Assembly (NCBI RefSeq): GCF_947494055.1 | Contig: NZ_CANLTR010000010.1 | Span: 61,377 to 125,376, forward strand | Direction of reading: 5' to 3' | From: an uncultured Jannaschia sp. | Lineage (GTDB): Bacteria > Pseudomonadota > Alphaproteobacteria > Rhodobacterales > Rhodobacteraceae | DNA: 64,000 nt | Shown: positions 46,587-56,029 of the stretch, one piece after another | Layout of the letters: each line of letters begins with the position of its first letter | Numbering within the stretch: the first letter of the stretch is position 1 | The notes under the pieces: generated by a model | Database searches by the model: none | Told to the model about the DNA's origin: nothing | Seen by the model: only the letters and a program-made list of their open reading frames with translations | Program-made: the position numbers and the translations under genes

Positions 46587-47531
46587 TCAGTTCTTGGTCG
46601 TGAAGTCCGTCATGTTCTCGGGGGTCACGAGCTGGAACGGGACGTAGACCTTCTGGTCGACGTCTTCGCCGTTGGCCAGCGCCAGCGCCGCGTCGACGGC
46701 ACCGATCCCCTGGCCTGCCGCGTCCTGGAAGACGGTGACGTCGAGTTCGCCCGCCGCCATCGCCAGCAGCGCGTCCTGCGTGGCGTCGATGCCGCCCACG
46801 ACCACGTCGTCCATGCCGATGCCCGAGGCTTTCATTGCCTGGATCGCGCCGATCGCCATCTCGTCGTTGTTCGAGATCAGCGCGTCGAAGGGCTCGCCCG
46901 TGCTCAGCCAGTTGGTCATCAGGTCCTGCGCCTCGTCGCGCGACCAGTTCGCGGTCTGGCGGTCGATGACGTTCAGTTCGACGGCGCAATCGCCGCTCGC
47001 CATCACGTCGTCGATGTCCTGCGTGCGCATGACGGCGGCCTGGTTCGAAAGCTCGCCCATCATGATGTAGACGTTCGCGGGATCCTTGCCCGCCGCCGCG
47101 AGAATGTCGCAGATCTCGACCGTCTCCAGCGTCCCAGATTCCCGCTCGTCCGAGGCGACGAAGGCCTGGTTGTCGGGCAGCGTGTCGACGTTGACCGGCT
47201 CGCGGTTGACGTAGACCAGCGGCACGCCCCCTTGCTCGGCGGCATCCGACATCGCCTGCGTCGCGGACGTGTCGACCGGGTTGACGACGATGGCGTCGAC
47301 GCCCGAGGCGATGAAGTTGTTGATCTGGTCGAGCTGCCGCGCCACGTCGTTCTGCGCGTCCTCGACCTGGATGTCGACGTCGTCGAGCGAGTCGGCGTAC
47401 TCGACCATGCCGTTCCTGAGCACCGTCAGGAAGTTGTCGTCGAAGAGCGCCATCGACACGCCGACCGTCTCGGCCGTCGCCGTCGTCGACATGAGCGACA
47501 GAAGCGCGCCCGCTATCACCGTTCTTTTCAT
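46587..47531 (-). CDS. inositol-type sugar-binding protein
   Basis: 314 residues with a signal peptide (about 20 residues, TATAE). Periplasmic type-1 fold of the ribose/inositol group (IbpA/IatA-like): GVSMALFDDNFLTVLRNGM, SGVDAIVVNPVD, YVNREPV. The ATG at 47531 has GGAGGAGGAAAC upstream, a strong ribosome site as expected for an abundant binding protein. Likely ligand myo-inositol, from the operon. Confidence 0.92.
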   Translation of the reverse strand: MKRTVIAGALLSLMSTTATAETVGVSMALFDDNFLTVLRNGMVEYADSLDDVDIQVEDAQNDVARQLDQINNFIASGVDAIVVNPVDTSATQAMSDAAEQGGVPLVYVNREPVNVDTLPDNQAFVASDERESGTLETVEICDILAAAGKDPANVYIMMGELSNQAAVMRTQDIDDVMASGDCAVELNVIDRQTANWSRDEAQDLMTNWLSTGEPFDALISNNDEMAIGAIQAMKASGIGMDDVVVGGIDATQDALLAMAAGELDVTVFQDAAGQGIGAVDAALALANGEDVDQKVYVPFQLVTPENMTDFTTKN

Positions 47532-47604
47532 GTTTCCTCCTCCCTTTGGTGTCCGGCCCACCGTTATGCCTTGCCGGAATGCGCCGTCGCCCGGGCGGCG
47601 GCGA

Positions 47605-48426
47605 TCAGGCGGCCGAAGCCGCGACCGATGTTCGAATGTGCTCCATCGTTTCCCGCAGCGCCCGCTCCGGGTCCGCCAGCGCGTGGACCTCCGGCGAGAA
47701 GGCCTCGATCGAGATCGGCGCCTCGCATCCCCCACGGCGCAGCGCGATGATCTGCTCGACATTGCCGAGGCGGTCGCGGTCGTCGACCAGGACCCGGTGC
47801 GCGTCGGCGATCCCGTCGCGCGGAAGGTCGCGGTCGACCACACCTGAAACGTGGATGATGCCGGTGCGCTGCGGAAACACCGCTCCGCCGCCGGCGAGGT
47901 GGTGATGGAACGTGTCGTGCACGAGCTTCAAGACGTTGATACCGTCGACTTCGTCGATCAGCGCCAGCGTCTCGGCCTTGTCGCTGAGCGAGGATGTCCG
48001 CGGAAAGCCCAGTGGCTCCACGAGGGCGACCAGGCCGGCATCTTCGAGCATCGGCTTCGCGGCCGCGAGGGCGCGGCGGGCGTTCTCCTGCCGCTCGCCG
48101 TCGGCCATGCCCTCGCCGTCGTTGCGCGGGATCAGGCTGATCGTTTCGGCGCCGCAGGCCCGGGCGTTCGAGATCAGCGTCGAGAGCTCGTCGCGGATCG
48201 CGTCGGACCACGCGTTGAAGGGGTAGACCTGCGACAATCCGACGATACGCAGCCCGTGGTCGCGGGCCGCATCGAGGACCGAGGCGCCGTCATCGCCATC
48301 GAACAGCGGCCGATCGAGATCGTTGCGAAGTTCGACGCCGATGCAGCCGAGCGACTGCGCGAGCCGGAAGAGCTCGCGATAGCCGAGGCCCGGCACGGTC
48401 ATGTGGTTGATCGCGAATGGCAGCAT
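47605..48426 (-). CDS. IolI-like TIM-barrel isomerase
   Basis: 273 residues, sugar phosphate isomerase/epimerase fold. NHMTVPGLGYRELFRLAQ near the start, LKLVHDTFHHHLAGG and HVSGVVDRDLPRDGIADAHR with likely metal-binding residues. It resembles 2-keto-myo-inositol isomerase (IolI) of alphaproteobacteria, but the match is moderate. First gene of the inositol run, with the IolR box 100 bp upstream. Confidence 0.75.
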   Translation of the reverse strand: MLPFAINHMTVPGLGYRELFRLAQSLGCIGVELRNDLDRPLFDGDDGASVLDAARDHGLRIVGLSQVYPFNAWSDAIRDELSTLISNARACGAETISLIPRNDGEGMADGERQENARRALAAAKPMLEDAGLVALVEPLGFPRTSSLSDKAETLALIDEVDGINVLKLVHDTFHHHLAGGGAVFPQRTGIIHVSGVVDRDLPRDGIADAHRVLVDDRDRLGNVEQIIALRRGGCEAPISIEAFSPEVHALADPERALRETMEHIRTSVAASAA

Positions 48427-48525
48427 GGCGGTATGTCGTCTCCCTGTCGCGCCCGGAAGACCTGCCGGCATCAGCCTTCTGCGCCCCTGGCGCTTCGGCA
48501 ACACCACCCCGGTCCTCCGTCGTCG

Positions 48526-48543
48526 ATGGAATGAATATTCCAT
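48526..48543. promoter_or_regulatory. IolR operator (GGAA-N6-TTCC palindrome)
   Basis: ATGGAATGAATATTCCAT is an 18-bp palindrome that contains GGAA (48528-48531), six bases and TTCC (48538-48541). This is the motif reported for the RpiR-like IolR repressor of Sinorhizobium meliloti. It lies 100 bp before the first gene of the inositol run and just past the RpiR gene, so it should control the whole operon. Confidence 0.8.
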
Positions 48544-48568
48544 ACAACGGATCAGCGCAAGAAAAATC

Positions 48569-49393
48569 TTAACGGGATCTTTCCGCGCCGACCGCAACGG
48601 CCAGCGCCGTCGCCAGCGATAGCGTCGCCGACAGCGCCCGGAACGAGCCCACATCCACTTCGCGGACCCACAGGGTCTCGCCCGGAGGCCCGACGATCGG
48701 ACTGTCCGTGCCGTCGGTGATCCCGACGACGGGCACACCGATGGACGCGGCATGGCGCGCGATCTGGACAGCTTCTTCGGAATAGGGCGCCATGGTGATG
48801 ACGACGACGACGTCCCCTGTCCGGATTGCACTCTCCGAACTCAGTCCGCCGGGCGCGCCGTGCAGGACCGTCGGGATACGCATCTTGTCGAAGACATAGG
48901 ACAGGTAGCTCGACACGGGAAACGACCGGCGCAGGCCGACGAGGTGGATCGTGTCCGCCGCCTTGAGCAGGACGACGGCCCTTTCGAGCGCCGCAAAATC
49001 GATCGTTTCCGCCAGAAGATTGAGTGACTTATGGCCCGCCCCGACGAAGTCGAGCAACAATTGTGCGACCTGCCCGTTGCGGTCACCCAGCCGTTCGAGC
49101 CGGGTCGCGTAGTCCGGCCAGCGCTCCGCGTAGTCGTTGCGGAAAAGCTTCTGCATCTCGGAGAAGCCGGAGAAGCCGATCACCTGGCAGAAACGCATCA
49201 CCGCCGAGGGCTGGACGCCGGCGCCGGCCGCGAGGTCCGCCACGGTGGAGACGGCGATCTTTTCCGGATGCTTGAGTACGTAATCCGCGCATTGCCGCAG
49301 GCGCTTCGGCAGTGTCTGCACGATCTCCGACGTCCGCTCGCGCACCTCGTCGGCGGTCGCGGGCGGTTGCGCCTGCATCTCGGTCTCGAGCAT
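48569..49393 (-). CDS. iolR: RpiR-family regulator, IolR-like
   Basis: 274 residues. N-terminal RpiR HTH (VADLAAGAGVQPSAVMRFCQ) and C-terminal SIS domain (TIHLVGLRRSFPVSSYLSYV; GDVVVVITMAPYSEEAVQIA). Its place next to an 18-bp GGAA-N6-TTCC site and the iol genes supports the IolR role, repression relieved by an inositol intermediate. The ATG at 49393 is behind GGGGAGG. Confidence 0.85.
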   Translation of the reverse strand: MLETEMQAQPPATADEVRERTSEIVQTLPKRLRQCADYVLKHPEKIAVSTVADLAAGAGVQPSAVMRFCQVIGFSGFSEMQKLFRNDYAERWPDYATRLERLGDRNGQVAQLLLDFVGAGHKSLNLLAETIDFAALERAVVLLKAADTIHLVGLRRSFPVSSYLSYVFDKMRIPTVLHGAPGGLSSESAIRTGDVVVVITMAPYSEEAVQIARHAASIGVPVVGITDGTDSPIVGPPGETLWVREVDVGSFRALSATLSLATALAVAVGAERSR

Positions 49394-49433
49394 CGAACCT
49401 CCCCGTTGCGCCGGTCCGCGCCGACACTCTGCC

Positions 49434-49460
49434 ACCTTGGAACAAAAATGCCAAGAAGGT
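49434..49460. promoter_or_regulatory. degenerate IolR box / inverted repeat before iolR
   Basis: ACCTTGG (49434-49440) pairs with CCAAG-A-AGGT (49451-49460). Inside it reads GGAA-N6-TGCC, one mismatch from GGAA-N6-TTCC, about 40 bp before the iolR start. It could allow autoregulation or end the LacI-type gene upstream as a hairpin. Confidence 0.45.
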
Positions 49461-49471
49461 CGGCGCGACCG

Positions 49472-50497
49472 TCAGGCGGTTTCGCAGGTATGGATCGCGA
49501 TCTCCGTCGGGATGTCGGTTGCCTCGCCTTCGAGCCTGCCGAGCAGGCGGGCCACGGCCTCGACCGCGAGACGGGCCTCGAGTTCGGGGTTCTGATCGAT
49601 GACGGCGTCGATCGCCCGCGCGCGCAGCAACGCACGGCGGTCGGGCGTCATCTCATGGGTGATCAGGATCGTGCTCTCGGCTCGGCCCAGCCGTCGCAGC
49701 GCCGCGACGACCGGTCCCGCGCCGGCCGATGCGAGGTAGATGCCGCGGATCCCTGGCCGGGATCGCATGACCCGGTGCGCGAGTCGGCCGGCCCGCTCGC
49801 CATCCTCGCCGCTCTCGAGCACGTCGGTCAGGCGAGCCCGTGTATATCGCTCCGCCAGCACCTCGCGGAACCCTGCCTCGCGCGCGCGTTGACCCGCAAT
49901 GTCGAGACGGCCGGCGAGCATCACCACCTCGCCGCCGTCGGCACCGAGGAACCGCCCCATCAGGTCGCCGGCGACCCGTCCCGCGCGGTGGTCGTCCGGC
50001 CCGACATAGGCCGCGCGGCCGGATTCCGTGATATCGGTCGCGAGCGTCACCACCGGCACCCGCGCCTCGGTCAGTGCCTGGGCAACGCGGGGCGCCGCGG
50101 GTAGCGACACGATCAGCGCGTCGCACCGTTCCGCCTCCATCCGGATCGCCGCCGCGATGCCCGCGGGGTCGTTCTGGTCGATATGGCGGACGTGGAGTTG
50201 CAGGCCGAGGTCGACGTGAAGCTTCGCGGCAAGGTCGAAGCCTGACTGCAGCGCCGCGTGGAACGGGTTCGTCGGCGACTGGATCAGGACGGCGATGCGA
50301 AGGGTCCGGGTCGGACGGAGCCGCAGGGCGCGGTCGAGCCGCAGGCGCCGCGCCACCTCAATCACCCGGCGCTCCTTGTCCGGGGTGACGCCGCCGCGCT
50401 CGTTCAGGACCCGATCCACCGTCGCGAGCGAAAGCCCCGCTTCTCGCGCGACGTCGCTCATGGTGGGCTTGTGCCCGGGTCTCGTCCCGGAATCCAT
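49472..50497 (-). CDS. LacI-family transcriptional regulator
   Basis: 341 residues. N-terminal HTH (MSDVAREAGLSLATVDRVLN) and periplasmic-binding-like effector domain (LRIAVLIQSPTNPFHAALQS). Divergent from an isomerase/oxidoreductase gene pair with 91 bp between, so it probably controls that pair. A GGGATCCC palindrome near 50506-50513 is in the gap. Confidence 0.9.
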   Translation of the reverse strand: MDSGTRPGHKPTMSDVAREAGLSLATVDRVLNERGGVTPDKERRVIEVARRLRLDRALRLRPTRTLRIAVLIQSPTNPFHAALQSGFDLAAKLHVDLGLQLHVRHIDQNDPAGIAAAIRMEAERCDALIVSLPAAPRVAQALTEARVPVVTLATDITESGRAAYVGPDDHRAGRVAGDLMGRFLGADGGEVVMLAGRLDIAGQRAREAGFREVLAERYTRARLTDVLESGEDGERAGRLAHRVMRSRPGIRGIYLASAGAGPVVAALRRLGRAESTILITHEMTPDRRALLRARAIDAVIDQNPELEARLAVEAVARLLGRLEGEATDIPTEIAIHTCETA

Positions 50498-50588
50498 CCT
50501 GAAGGGATCCCATCAAGACGGCGCTTTGGGAAGCCCGAATGGGGCGCTATCGGTCGCGTCACGCAACGATGCTGCCAGGGAGAACAGG

Positions 50589-51509
50589 ATGCACGTCACG
50601 ATCACCACCGCGCCCTGTTGCTGGGGCGTGGACGACGTCCACAATCCCCATCTGCCGGACTGGCGGCTGGTGCTCGACGAGGCGGCGGCGGCGGGCTACG
50701 GCGGGCTCGAGCTCGGGCCCTACGGTTACATGCCGCTCGACCTTGCGACCGTGGCGGAGGCGTTGCGGTCGCGCGGCCTTGCGATCGTTGCCGGCACAAT
50801 CTTCGACAACCTCGTGGCGCCGGAGAACCGGGACTCCCTCGTGCGTCAGGCGCAGGCAATCTGCGCCCTCGTCTCGCGCCTGCCGCAGCCTTCCCCAGTG
50901 CCGGGGCAGCGGTATCCGACACCCTACCTGACCGTGATGGATTGGGGCCACGACGAACGCGACTATGCCGCGGGCCATTCGGATCGCGCACCGCGCCTGT
51001 TGGACGCCGCCTGGGCGGGGATGGTCGGCAATATCCGCGCCATCGCCGGGGTGGCGGCGGCGCATGGCATGCGGCCGGTGATCCACCCGCATGCCGGCGG
51101 CTACATCGAGTTCGGGGACGAGATCGAGCGCATTGTCGCGGACGTCCCCGCCGACATCGCCGGCCTCTGCCTCGATACCGGACATCTCTGGTACGCCGGC
51201 ATGGACCCGGTCGCGATGATCGAGCGTCATGCCGACCGCACCGACTACATCCACTTCAAGGACATCGATCGCGGCGTCTTCGACCGTGTGATGGGTGAGC
51301 GCATCCGGTTCTTCGAGGCTTGCGCCCAAGGCGTCATGTGCCCGATCGGCCGCGGCCTCATCGACTATCCGGCGATCCGCGACCTGTTGGAGCGGATCGC
51401 CTACGGCGGCTTCATCACCGTCGAGCAGGAGCGCGACCCGAGGAACGCCGCCGGCAGCATCGCCGACGTCAAGGCGAGCCGCGACTACCTGCAAAGTGTC
51501 GGATTCTGA
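50589..51509 (+). CDS. sugar phosphate isomerase/epimerase (TIM barrel)
   Basis: 306 residues. HVTITTAPCCWGVDDVHNPH opens the barrel; HPHAGGYIEFGDEIER and LCLDTGHLWYAG carry the likely metal ligands, and HFKDIDRGVFD follows. It resembles the IolE/IolH/xylose-isomerase-like group. It pairs with a Gfo/Idh/MocA oxidoreductase gene 14 bp downstream, the usual arrangement for using an inositol isomer or an unusual sugar by oxidation then isomerisation or dehydration. Confidence 0.85.
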   Translation: MHVTITTAPCCWGVDDVHNPHLPDWRLVLDEAAAAGYGGLELGPYGYMPLDLATVAEALRSRGLAIVAGTIFDNLVAPENRDSLVRQAQAICALVSRLPQPSPVPGQRYPTPYLTVMDWGHDERDYAAGHSDRAPRLLDAAWAGMVGNIRAIAGVAAAHGMRPVIHPHAGGYIEFGDEIERIVADVPADIAGLCLDTGHLWYAGMDPVAMIERHADRTDYIHFKDIDRGVFDRVMGERIRFFEACAQGVMCPIGRGLIDYPAIRDLLERIAYGGFITVEQERDPRNAAGSIADVKASRDYLQSVGF

Positions 51510-51523
51510 GGGAGGGGCAGACA

Positions 51524-52696
51524 ATGATCTTCGGTGGCAAACAGGTGGCAGCGCCGATCCGCTGGGCGATGGTCGGCGGCGGGCGGGGCAGCCAGATCGG
51601 CTACATCCACCGCTGCGCGGCTTTGCGCGACGGGAACTTCGCGCTGGTCGCGGGAGTCTTCGACCTCGACCCCGAGCGCGGCCGTAGCTTCGGCGTCGAA
51701 CTCGGCGTGGAAGCGGTGCGCTGCTACCCGACCTACCGCGAGATGTTCGCGGCCGAGGCCGAGCATCCCGACGGCATCCAGGCGGTGTCGGTGACGACGC
51801 CGAACAACACGCATTACGAGATCACGAAGGCGGCGCTGGAAGCCGGCCTCCACGTCGTCTGCGAGAAGCCGCTGACCTTCACCGTCGCCGAGGCCGAGGC
51901 GCTGCAGGCGCTCGCCCGCGCGAAGGACCGCGTCGTCGGCGTCACCTACGGCTATTCCGGCCACCAGATGATCGAGCAGGCGCGGGCCATGGTGGCCGCG
52001 GGCGAGCTTGGAGAGATCCGCCTCGTCAACCTGCAGTTCGCGCATGGCTTCCACTCGGCTCCCGTCGAGGAGCAGAACCCGGCGATTCGCTGGCGCGTCG
52101 ATCCGCGCTTCGCCGGCCCGAGCTACGTGCTGGGCGATCTCGCGACGCACCCGCTCTATATCGCCGAGGTGATCTGCCCGGAGTTGAGGATCAAGCGGCT
52201 GATGTGCGCGCGCCAGAGCTTCGTGAGAAGCCGCGCGCCGCTCGAGGACAACGCGGTGACGCTGATGGAGTACGAGGGCGGCGCGTTCGGCACCGTCTGG
52301 ACCAGCGCGGTCAACGCCGGCTCGATGCACGGCCAGAAGGTGCGGATCGTCGGTGAGAAGGCCAGCATCGAGTGGTGGGACGAGCATCCGAACCAGCTGC
52401 GGTTCGAGGTGCAGGACGAGCCGGTGCGGATCCTCGAGCGCAACATGGGCTACCTGCACCCGGCCGCGCTCGCCGAGGATCGCATCGGCGCCGGCCACCC
52501 GGAGGGCCTGTTCGAGGCCTGGGCCAACCTCTACGACCGCTTTGCCGTGGCGATGGAGGCGACGGATCAGGGCGATGCAGAGCGACTTTCACAAATCCGC
52601 TACCCCGATATCGCCGCCGGCGTCGAAGGCGTCCGCTGGGTCGCCAATTGCGTCCGGTCCGCGGATTCGGGCGGCGTCTGGGTCGACTATGTGTGA
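51524..52696 (+). CDS. Gfo/Idh/MocA-family oxidoreductase
   Basis: 390 residues, longer than the inositol dehydrogenases here. Rossmann motif WAMVGGGRGSQIGYIHR, then VVCEKPLTFTVAEAE and VLGDLATHPLYIAEVI with a catalytic-type His. The extended C-terminal domain (LERNMGYLHPAALAEDRIG) is typical of one subfamily of sugar oxidoreductases. GGAGGGGC precedes the ATG at 51524. Part of the LacI-linked pair; substrate unknown. Confidence 0.88.
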   Translation: MIFGGKQVAAPIRWAMVGGGRGSQIGYIHRCAALRDGNFALVAGVFDLDPERGRSFGVELGVEAVRCYPTYREMFAAEAEHPDGIQAVSVTTPNNTHYEITKAALEAGLHVVCEKPLTFTVAEAEALQALARAKDRVVGVTYGYSGHQMIEQARAMVAAGELGEIRLVNLQFAHGFHSAPVEEQNPAIRWRVDPRFAGPSYVLGDLATHPLYIAEVICPELRIKRLMCARQSFVRSRAPLEDNAVTLMEYEGGAFGTVWTSAVNAGSMHGQKVRIVGEKASIEWWDEHPNQLRFEVQDEPVRILERNMGYLHPAALAEDRIGAGHPEGLFEAWANLYDRFAVAMEATDQGDAERLSQIRYPDIAAGVEGVRWVANCVRSADSGGVWVDYV

Positions 52697-52978
52697 AACG
52701 CCGTGCGGCGGGGCGAAACATCGAAACGGGAACGGTTCAAACCACGCGCCGATGGCGTCGCTGTGTCAGGCAGCATGGGTGACGTGATTCGTTGTTTTTC
52801 CTTCGGACGCAGCCGACACTGGACCGAAACGAAGCGGCAGCAGATCAAGCCATTCCGAACTGCCGCGAGGAAGAGACAACACGACCGAGTATCGTGTTTC
52901 GAGTGATCCCGAACCGCCGCCGTCAGTTGTCCGTTCGTTAAAGGGTTCGACTGCGCCCCAAGTTCTTCCGGCAGTTCA

Positions 52979-53710
52979 TCAGGTCTCCCAGAGCCGCCGG
53001 CAAAGCTTGTCGACAGTGGCATGGAGGAGCAGCGTCAACACGGCTAGGACGATCAACGCGGCGAACATCAGGTCGATCTTCGCGCGGCCGTTCGCCAGGA
53101 GCATGAGATAGCCGAGACCCCGGGACGCGCCGACCCATTCGCCGATGATCGCGCCGATGGGCGCGTAGACGGCGGCGAGCCGCAGGCCCGAGGCGAAGCC
53201 GGGCAGGGCCGCGGGCACGCGGATGCGCCACAACGTCCGGCTGGGCCGCGCATTCATCATGCGGGCGAGCTCCAGCCAGCCGGGCGGCGTCCGCATCAGC
53301 GCGTCGAAGAAGGCCGAGGTGACCGGGAAATAGATGATGAGTAGCGCCATCGCGACCTTGGAGAGAAGTCCGTAGCCCAGCCAGAGTGTCAGGATCGGCG
53401 CCAGGGCGAAGACGGGGATGGCTTGGCTGAAGACGAGCATCGGACGCAGTAGGGACCGCGCGAGCGGAGAGGCGGCCAACAGGATCGCGGAGACGAAGCC
53501 CAGAGCCGCGCCGATCCCAAGCCCGAGGAGGACTTCGGTTGCGGTGACGAGCGCATGTTCGGCGATCAGCGCACGGCTCGTCCATAGCGTCGCAAGGACC
53601 AGCCCCGGTCCGGGGAGGATGAAGCGAGGCAGCTCGGCCAGGACGACGAGAGCCTGCCAGGCCAGCAGGGCGAAGAGGGTGATGCCGGCGATGCGGACGG
53701 CGGTTCTCAT
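52979..53710 (-). CDS. thiX: thiamin-precursor ABC transporter permease
   Basis: 243 residues with about six membrane segments of the BPD_transp_1 family. The EAA-type loop near GWLELARMMNARPSRTLWRI and LGYLMLLANGRAKIDLMFAA are visible. With ThiZ and ThiY it should import the pyrimidine precursor HMP or a formyl-aminopyrimidine. Last gene of the thi operon; overlaps thiZ as ATGA. Confidence 0.88.
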   Translation of the reverse strand: MRTAVRIAGITLFALLAWQALVVLAELPRFILPGPGLVLATLWTSRALIAEHALVTATEVLLGLGIGAALGFVSAILLAASPLARSLLRPMLVFSQAIPVFALAPILTLWLGYGLLSKVAMALLIIYFPVTSAFFDALMRTPPGWLELARMMNARPSRTLWRIRVPAALPGFASGLRLAAVYAPIGAIIGEWVGASRGLGYLMLLANGRAKIDLMFAALIVLAVLTLLLHATVDKLCRRLWET

Positions 53711-54429
53711 CCCGCCGCCATCAGCCGTCGCAGGAGCCGGCTCTGGAACGCGAGGGTTTCGGGGGCGTCGAAGGGGCGGGGTGTCGGGATCTCGGGCGGG
53801 GCGATGACGTCGATCCCGGCGTGCGTCATCAGCAGGATCGTCTGCCCCAGCCGCGCGGCCTCGGCGGTGTCGTGGGTGACGTGGAGGACGGTGCGGCCGG
53901 CCAGCAGCTCGGCCGCGAGGTCCTGCATCAGCGCCCGCGACCTGGCATCGAGGGCCGAGAAGGACTCGTCGAGCAGCACGATTGCCCGGTCCTCCATCAG
54001 GGTCCTGGCGAGCGCTACCCGCTGTCGCTGGCCGCCGGAGAGCGCGTGCGGGCGCTTGCCGGCATGATCGGCCAGCCCGACGCGCCCCAGCACCTGGCGC
54101 GCCCGGTCCGCCTGCGGTGCCTCGCCCCGCAGGCGCGCGCCGAAGGTAACGTTGGCCGTCGCGTCGAGCCAGGGCATCAGCAGGTCGCTCTGCGCCATCA
54201 AGGCGATGCGTCCCTCCAGTGGCGCGCCGTCATCCGCCGTGACCTTGCCCTCGAAGGCGATCCCGTCGCCGAGGCCTGCGAGCAGGCGGAGGATGGTGGA
54301 TTTGCCGACACCGGAGGGCCCGAGAAGGCAGGTCCACCGGCCGGCGGGCGCCTCGAAGGAGACCGGTCCGAAGACCGTTGTGCCTTCGATCGTCGCGCGC
54401 CCGAACAGGCGCAGCGCGGGCGCCGTCAT
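53707..54429 (-). CDS. thiZ: thiamin-precursor ABC transporter ATP-binding protein
   Basis: 240 residues. Walker A LLGPSGVGKST, signature LSGGQRQRVALARTLMED, Walker B IVLLDESFSALD and H-loop HVTHDTAEAARLG. SsuB/TauB-like ABC ATPase. ATGA overlaps with tenA and thiX place it between them in the operon. Confidence 0.9.
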   Translation of the reverse strand: MTAPALRLFGRATIEGTTVFGPVSFEAPAGRWTCLLGPSGVGKSTILRLLAGLGDGIAFEGKVTADDGAPLEGRIALMAQSDLLMPWLDATANVTFGARLRGEAPQADRARQVLGRVGLADHAGKRPHALSGGQRQRVALARTLMEDRAIVLLDESFSALDARSRALMQDLAAELLAGRTVLHVTHDTAEAARLGQTILLMTHAGIDVIAPPEIPTPRPFDAPETLAFQSRLLRRLMAAG

Positions 54430-55097
54430 GCCGGCAGACCGAGGCCCCAGAAATCGACCTCGAGTCGGGTCGCCATCTCGAAGCGGGCGCAGAGCCGGGG
54501 CCAGCGAGGGGAGCGTTCGGGGGTATCTCCGAGCCGCCGGGCGACGGCCGCGTCGATCAGCGCGCCGACTTCGCGGCAGGTGCGCTGGTAATCCTTCCCG
54601 GCATAGGTGGCGATCCAGTCGGCGTAGGGCGTCGCGCCGGCCTCCGCCCCCAGCCGCGCGCCGATCTCGCCGTAGCCCAGCACGCAGGGGGCGAGCGCCG
54701 CCATCAGGTCGAGGAAATCGCCCGAATGTCCGGCATCGAGGACGTAGCGGGTATAGGCGAGGTTCGCCGGCGCCTCGCGGGCCGCGAAGAGCTCCGTTTC
54801 CGGGATGCCTTCGGCGGCGCAGGTCTCCACATGCAGGCGCATCTCCTCGTCGAGCAGCGCATGGACCGTGGCGGCGCAGGCCCGCATCTCGTCGAGCGTC
54901 TCGGCCTTGGTGACGGCGAGCGCCCAGGCCCGCGAGAAGTGAACGAGGAAGACGTAGTCCTGCACGAGGTAACGCAGGAACCCCGCCCGCGGCAGCGTGC
55001 CGTCGCGCAGTCCCTCGACGAAGGCGTGGCGGGTGTAGTCCTGCCACGTCACGCCAGCCGCCGCGCGCCAGAGCGGGAAGGTCGCGCCGTAGCTCAT
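54426..55097 (-). CDS. tenA: aminopyrimidine aminohydrolase TenA (thiaminase II)
   Basis: 223 residues of the TenA family. YLVQDYVFLVHFSRAW, DEEMRLH, and the catalytic Cys in MAALAPCVLGYGEIG, then YADWIATYAGKDY and FWGLGL near the end. It hydrolyses degraded thiamin pyrimidines to HMP, feeding ThiD. Neighbouring ThiXYZ genes support base salvage. Confidence 0.93.
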   Translation of the reverse strand: MSYGATFPLWRAAAGVTWQDYTRHAFVEGLRDGTLPRAGFLRYLVQDYVFLVHFSRAWALAVTKAETLDEMRACAATVHALLDEEMRLHVETCAAEGIPETELFAAREAPANLAYTRYVLDAGHSGDFLDLMAALAPCVLGYGEIGARLGAEAGATPYADWIATYAGKDYQRTCREVGALIDAAVARRLGDTPERSPRWPRLCARFEMATRLEVDFWGLGLPA

Positions 55098-56029
55098 TCG
55101 GCCCCCAGATCGACCGCGAGGTCGGAGACCGGGCGCGTTCCCTCCACTAGCCCGGCCTCGTTCAGGAAGGTCTCGAACCGGACGTAGCGGCCGGCATCAA
55201 GCGCCTCGGGGCGCAGCGCGAAGCGCGGAATCGTGTCGGCCCAGGCGCGTTCGTTCAGCTCGTCCTGCAACTCGGCGGAGGTGGCGGAAAAGATCTCCCA
55301 GCTCTCCTGCGGGTGGTTGACGATGAACTGCGTGGCCCGCTCCGTCGCGCCGAGGAAGCGACGGATCATATCGGTGTCCATCGTCTCGGGATTGGCGACG
55401 TAGATGAGCTCGTCGTAGGTCGGCACGCCCTGTTCTTCGGGATAGAAGCACCGGCCCGGCACGCCTTCGATTTCCATCTGGTTGAGCTCGAAGTTGCGGA
55501 AGGCGCCGATGACGGCGTCGACCTGGCCCGACATCAGCGCCGGCGAGAGCGACCAGTTGACGTTGACGAGCTCGATATCCGCGGTGGAGAGACCGGCCTG
55601 GCCGAGCATCGCCGACAGCAGCGCCTCCTCGACCCCCGCCACCGAGAAGCCGACCTTGCGGCCCGCCAGATCCGCGATCTGCTCGACGGCGCCATCCTCG
55701 AGCACGAGGAGGCAGTTGAGCGGCGTCGCGACGAGGGTGCCGACGCGGACGAGCGGCATCCCCTCGGCGACCTGCAAATGGAGCTGCGGCTGGTAGGAGA
55801 TTGCGAGGTCGGCGCGGCCGGCGGCGGCCATCTTGGGCGGATCGGCGGGATCGGCCGGCGCGATCACCTCGACCTCCAGTCCCGCATCGGAGAAGTACCC
55901 TTGCTCCTGCGCGACAATGATAGGGCCGTGGTCGGGGTTCACGAACCAGTCGAGCACGACGCTCATCCGGTCCTGCGCGGCGGCGGGCGTGGCGAGCAGG
56001 AGGGCGAGGGCGGTCAGTCTGGCGTGCAT
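55094..56029 (-). CDS. thiY: thiamin-precursor binding protein (NMT1/THI5-like)
   Basis: 311 residues with a signal peptide (about 19 residues, TPAAAQ). NMT1/THI5-like features: [40 protein letters not shown] and [20 protein letters not shown]. Periplasmic ligand-binding part of ThiXYZ. The start lies 16 bases inside the end of thiF. Confidence 0.92.
   Translation of the reverse strand: MHARLTALALLLATPAAAQDRMSVVLDWFVNPDHGPIIVAQEQGYFSDAGLEVEVIAPADPADPPKMAAAGRADLAISYQPQLHLQVAEGMPLVRVGTLVATPLNCLLVLEDGAVEQIADLAGRKVGFSVAGVEEALLSAMLGQAGLSTADIELVNVNWSLSPALMSGQVDAVIGAFRNFELNQMEIEGVPGRCFYPEEQGVPTYDELIYVANPETMDTDMIRRFLGATERATQFIVNHPQESWEIFSATSAELQDELNERAWADTIPRFALRPEALDAGRYVRFETFLNEAGLVEGTRPVSDLAVDLGAE

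Noticed and set aside
52699..52710. CGCCG-TG-CGGCG hairpin as terminator after the oxidoreductase gene
   Set aside because: Stem of five with a two-base loop and no T run; not enough for a call.
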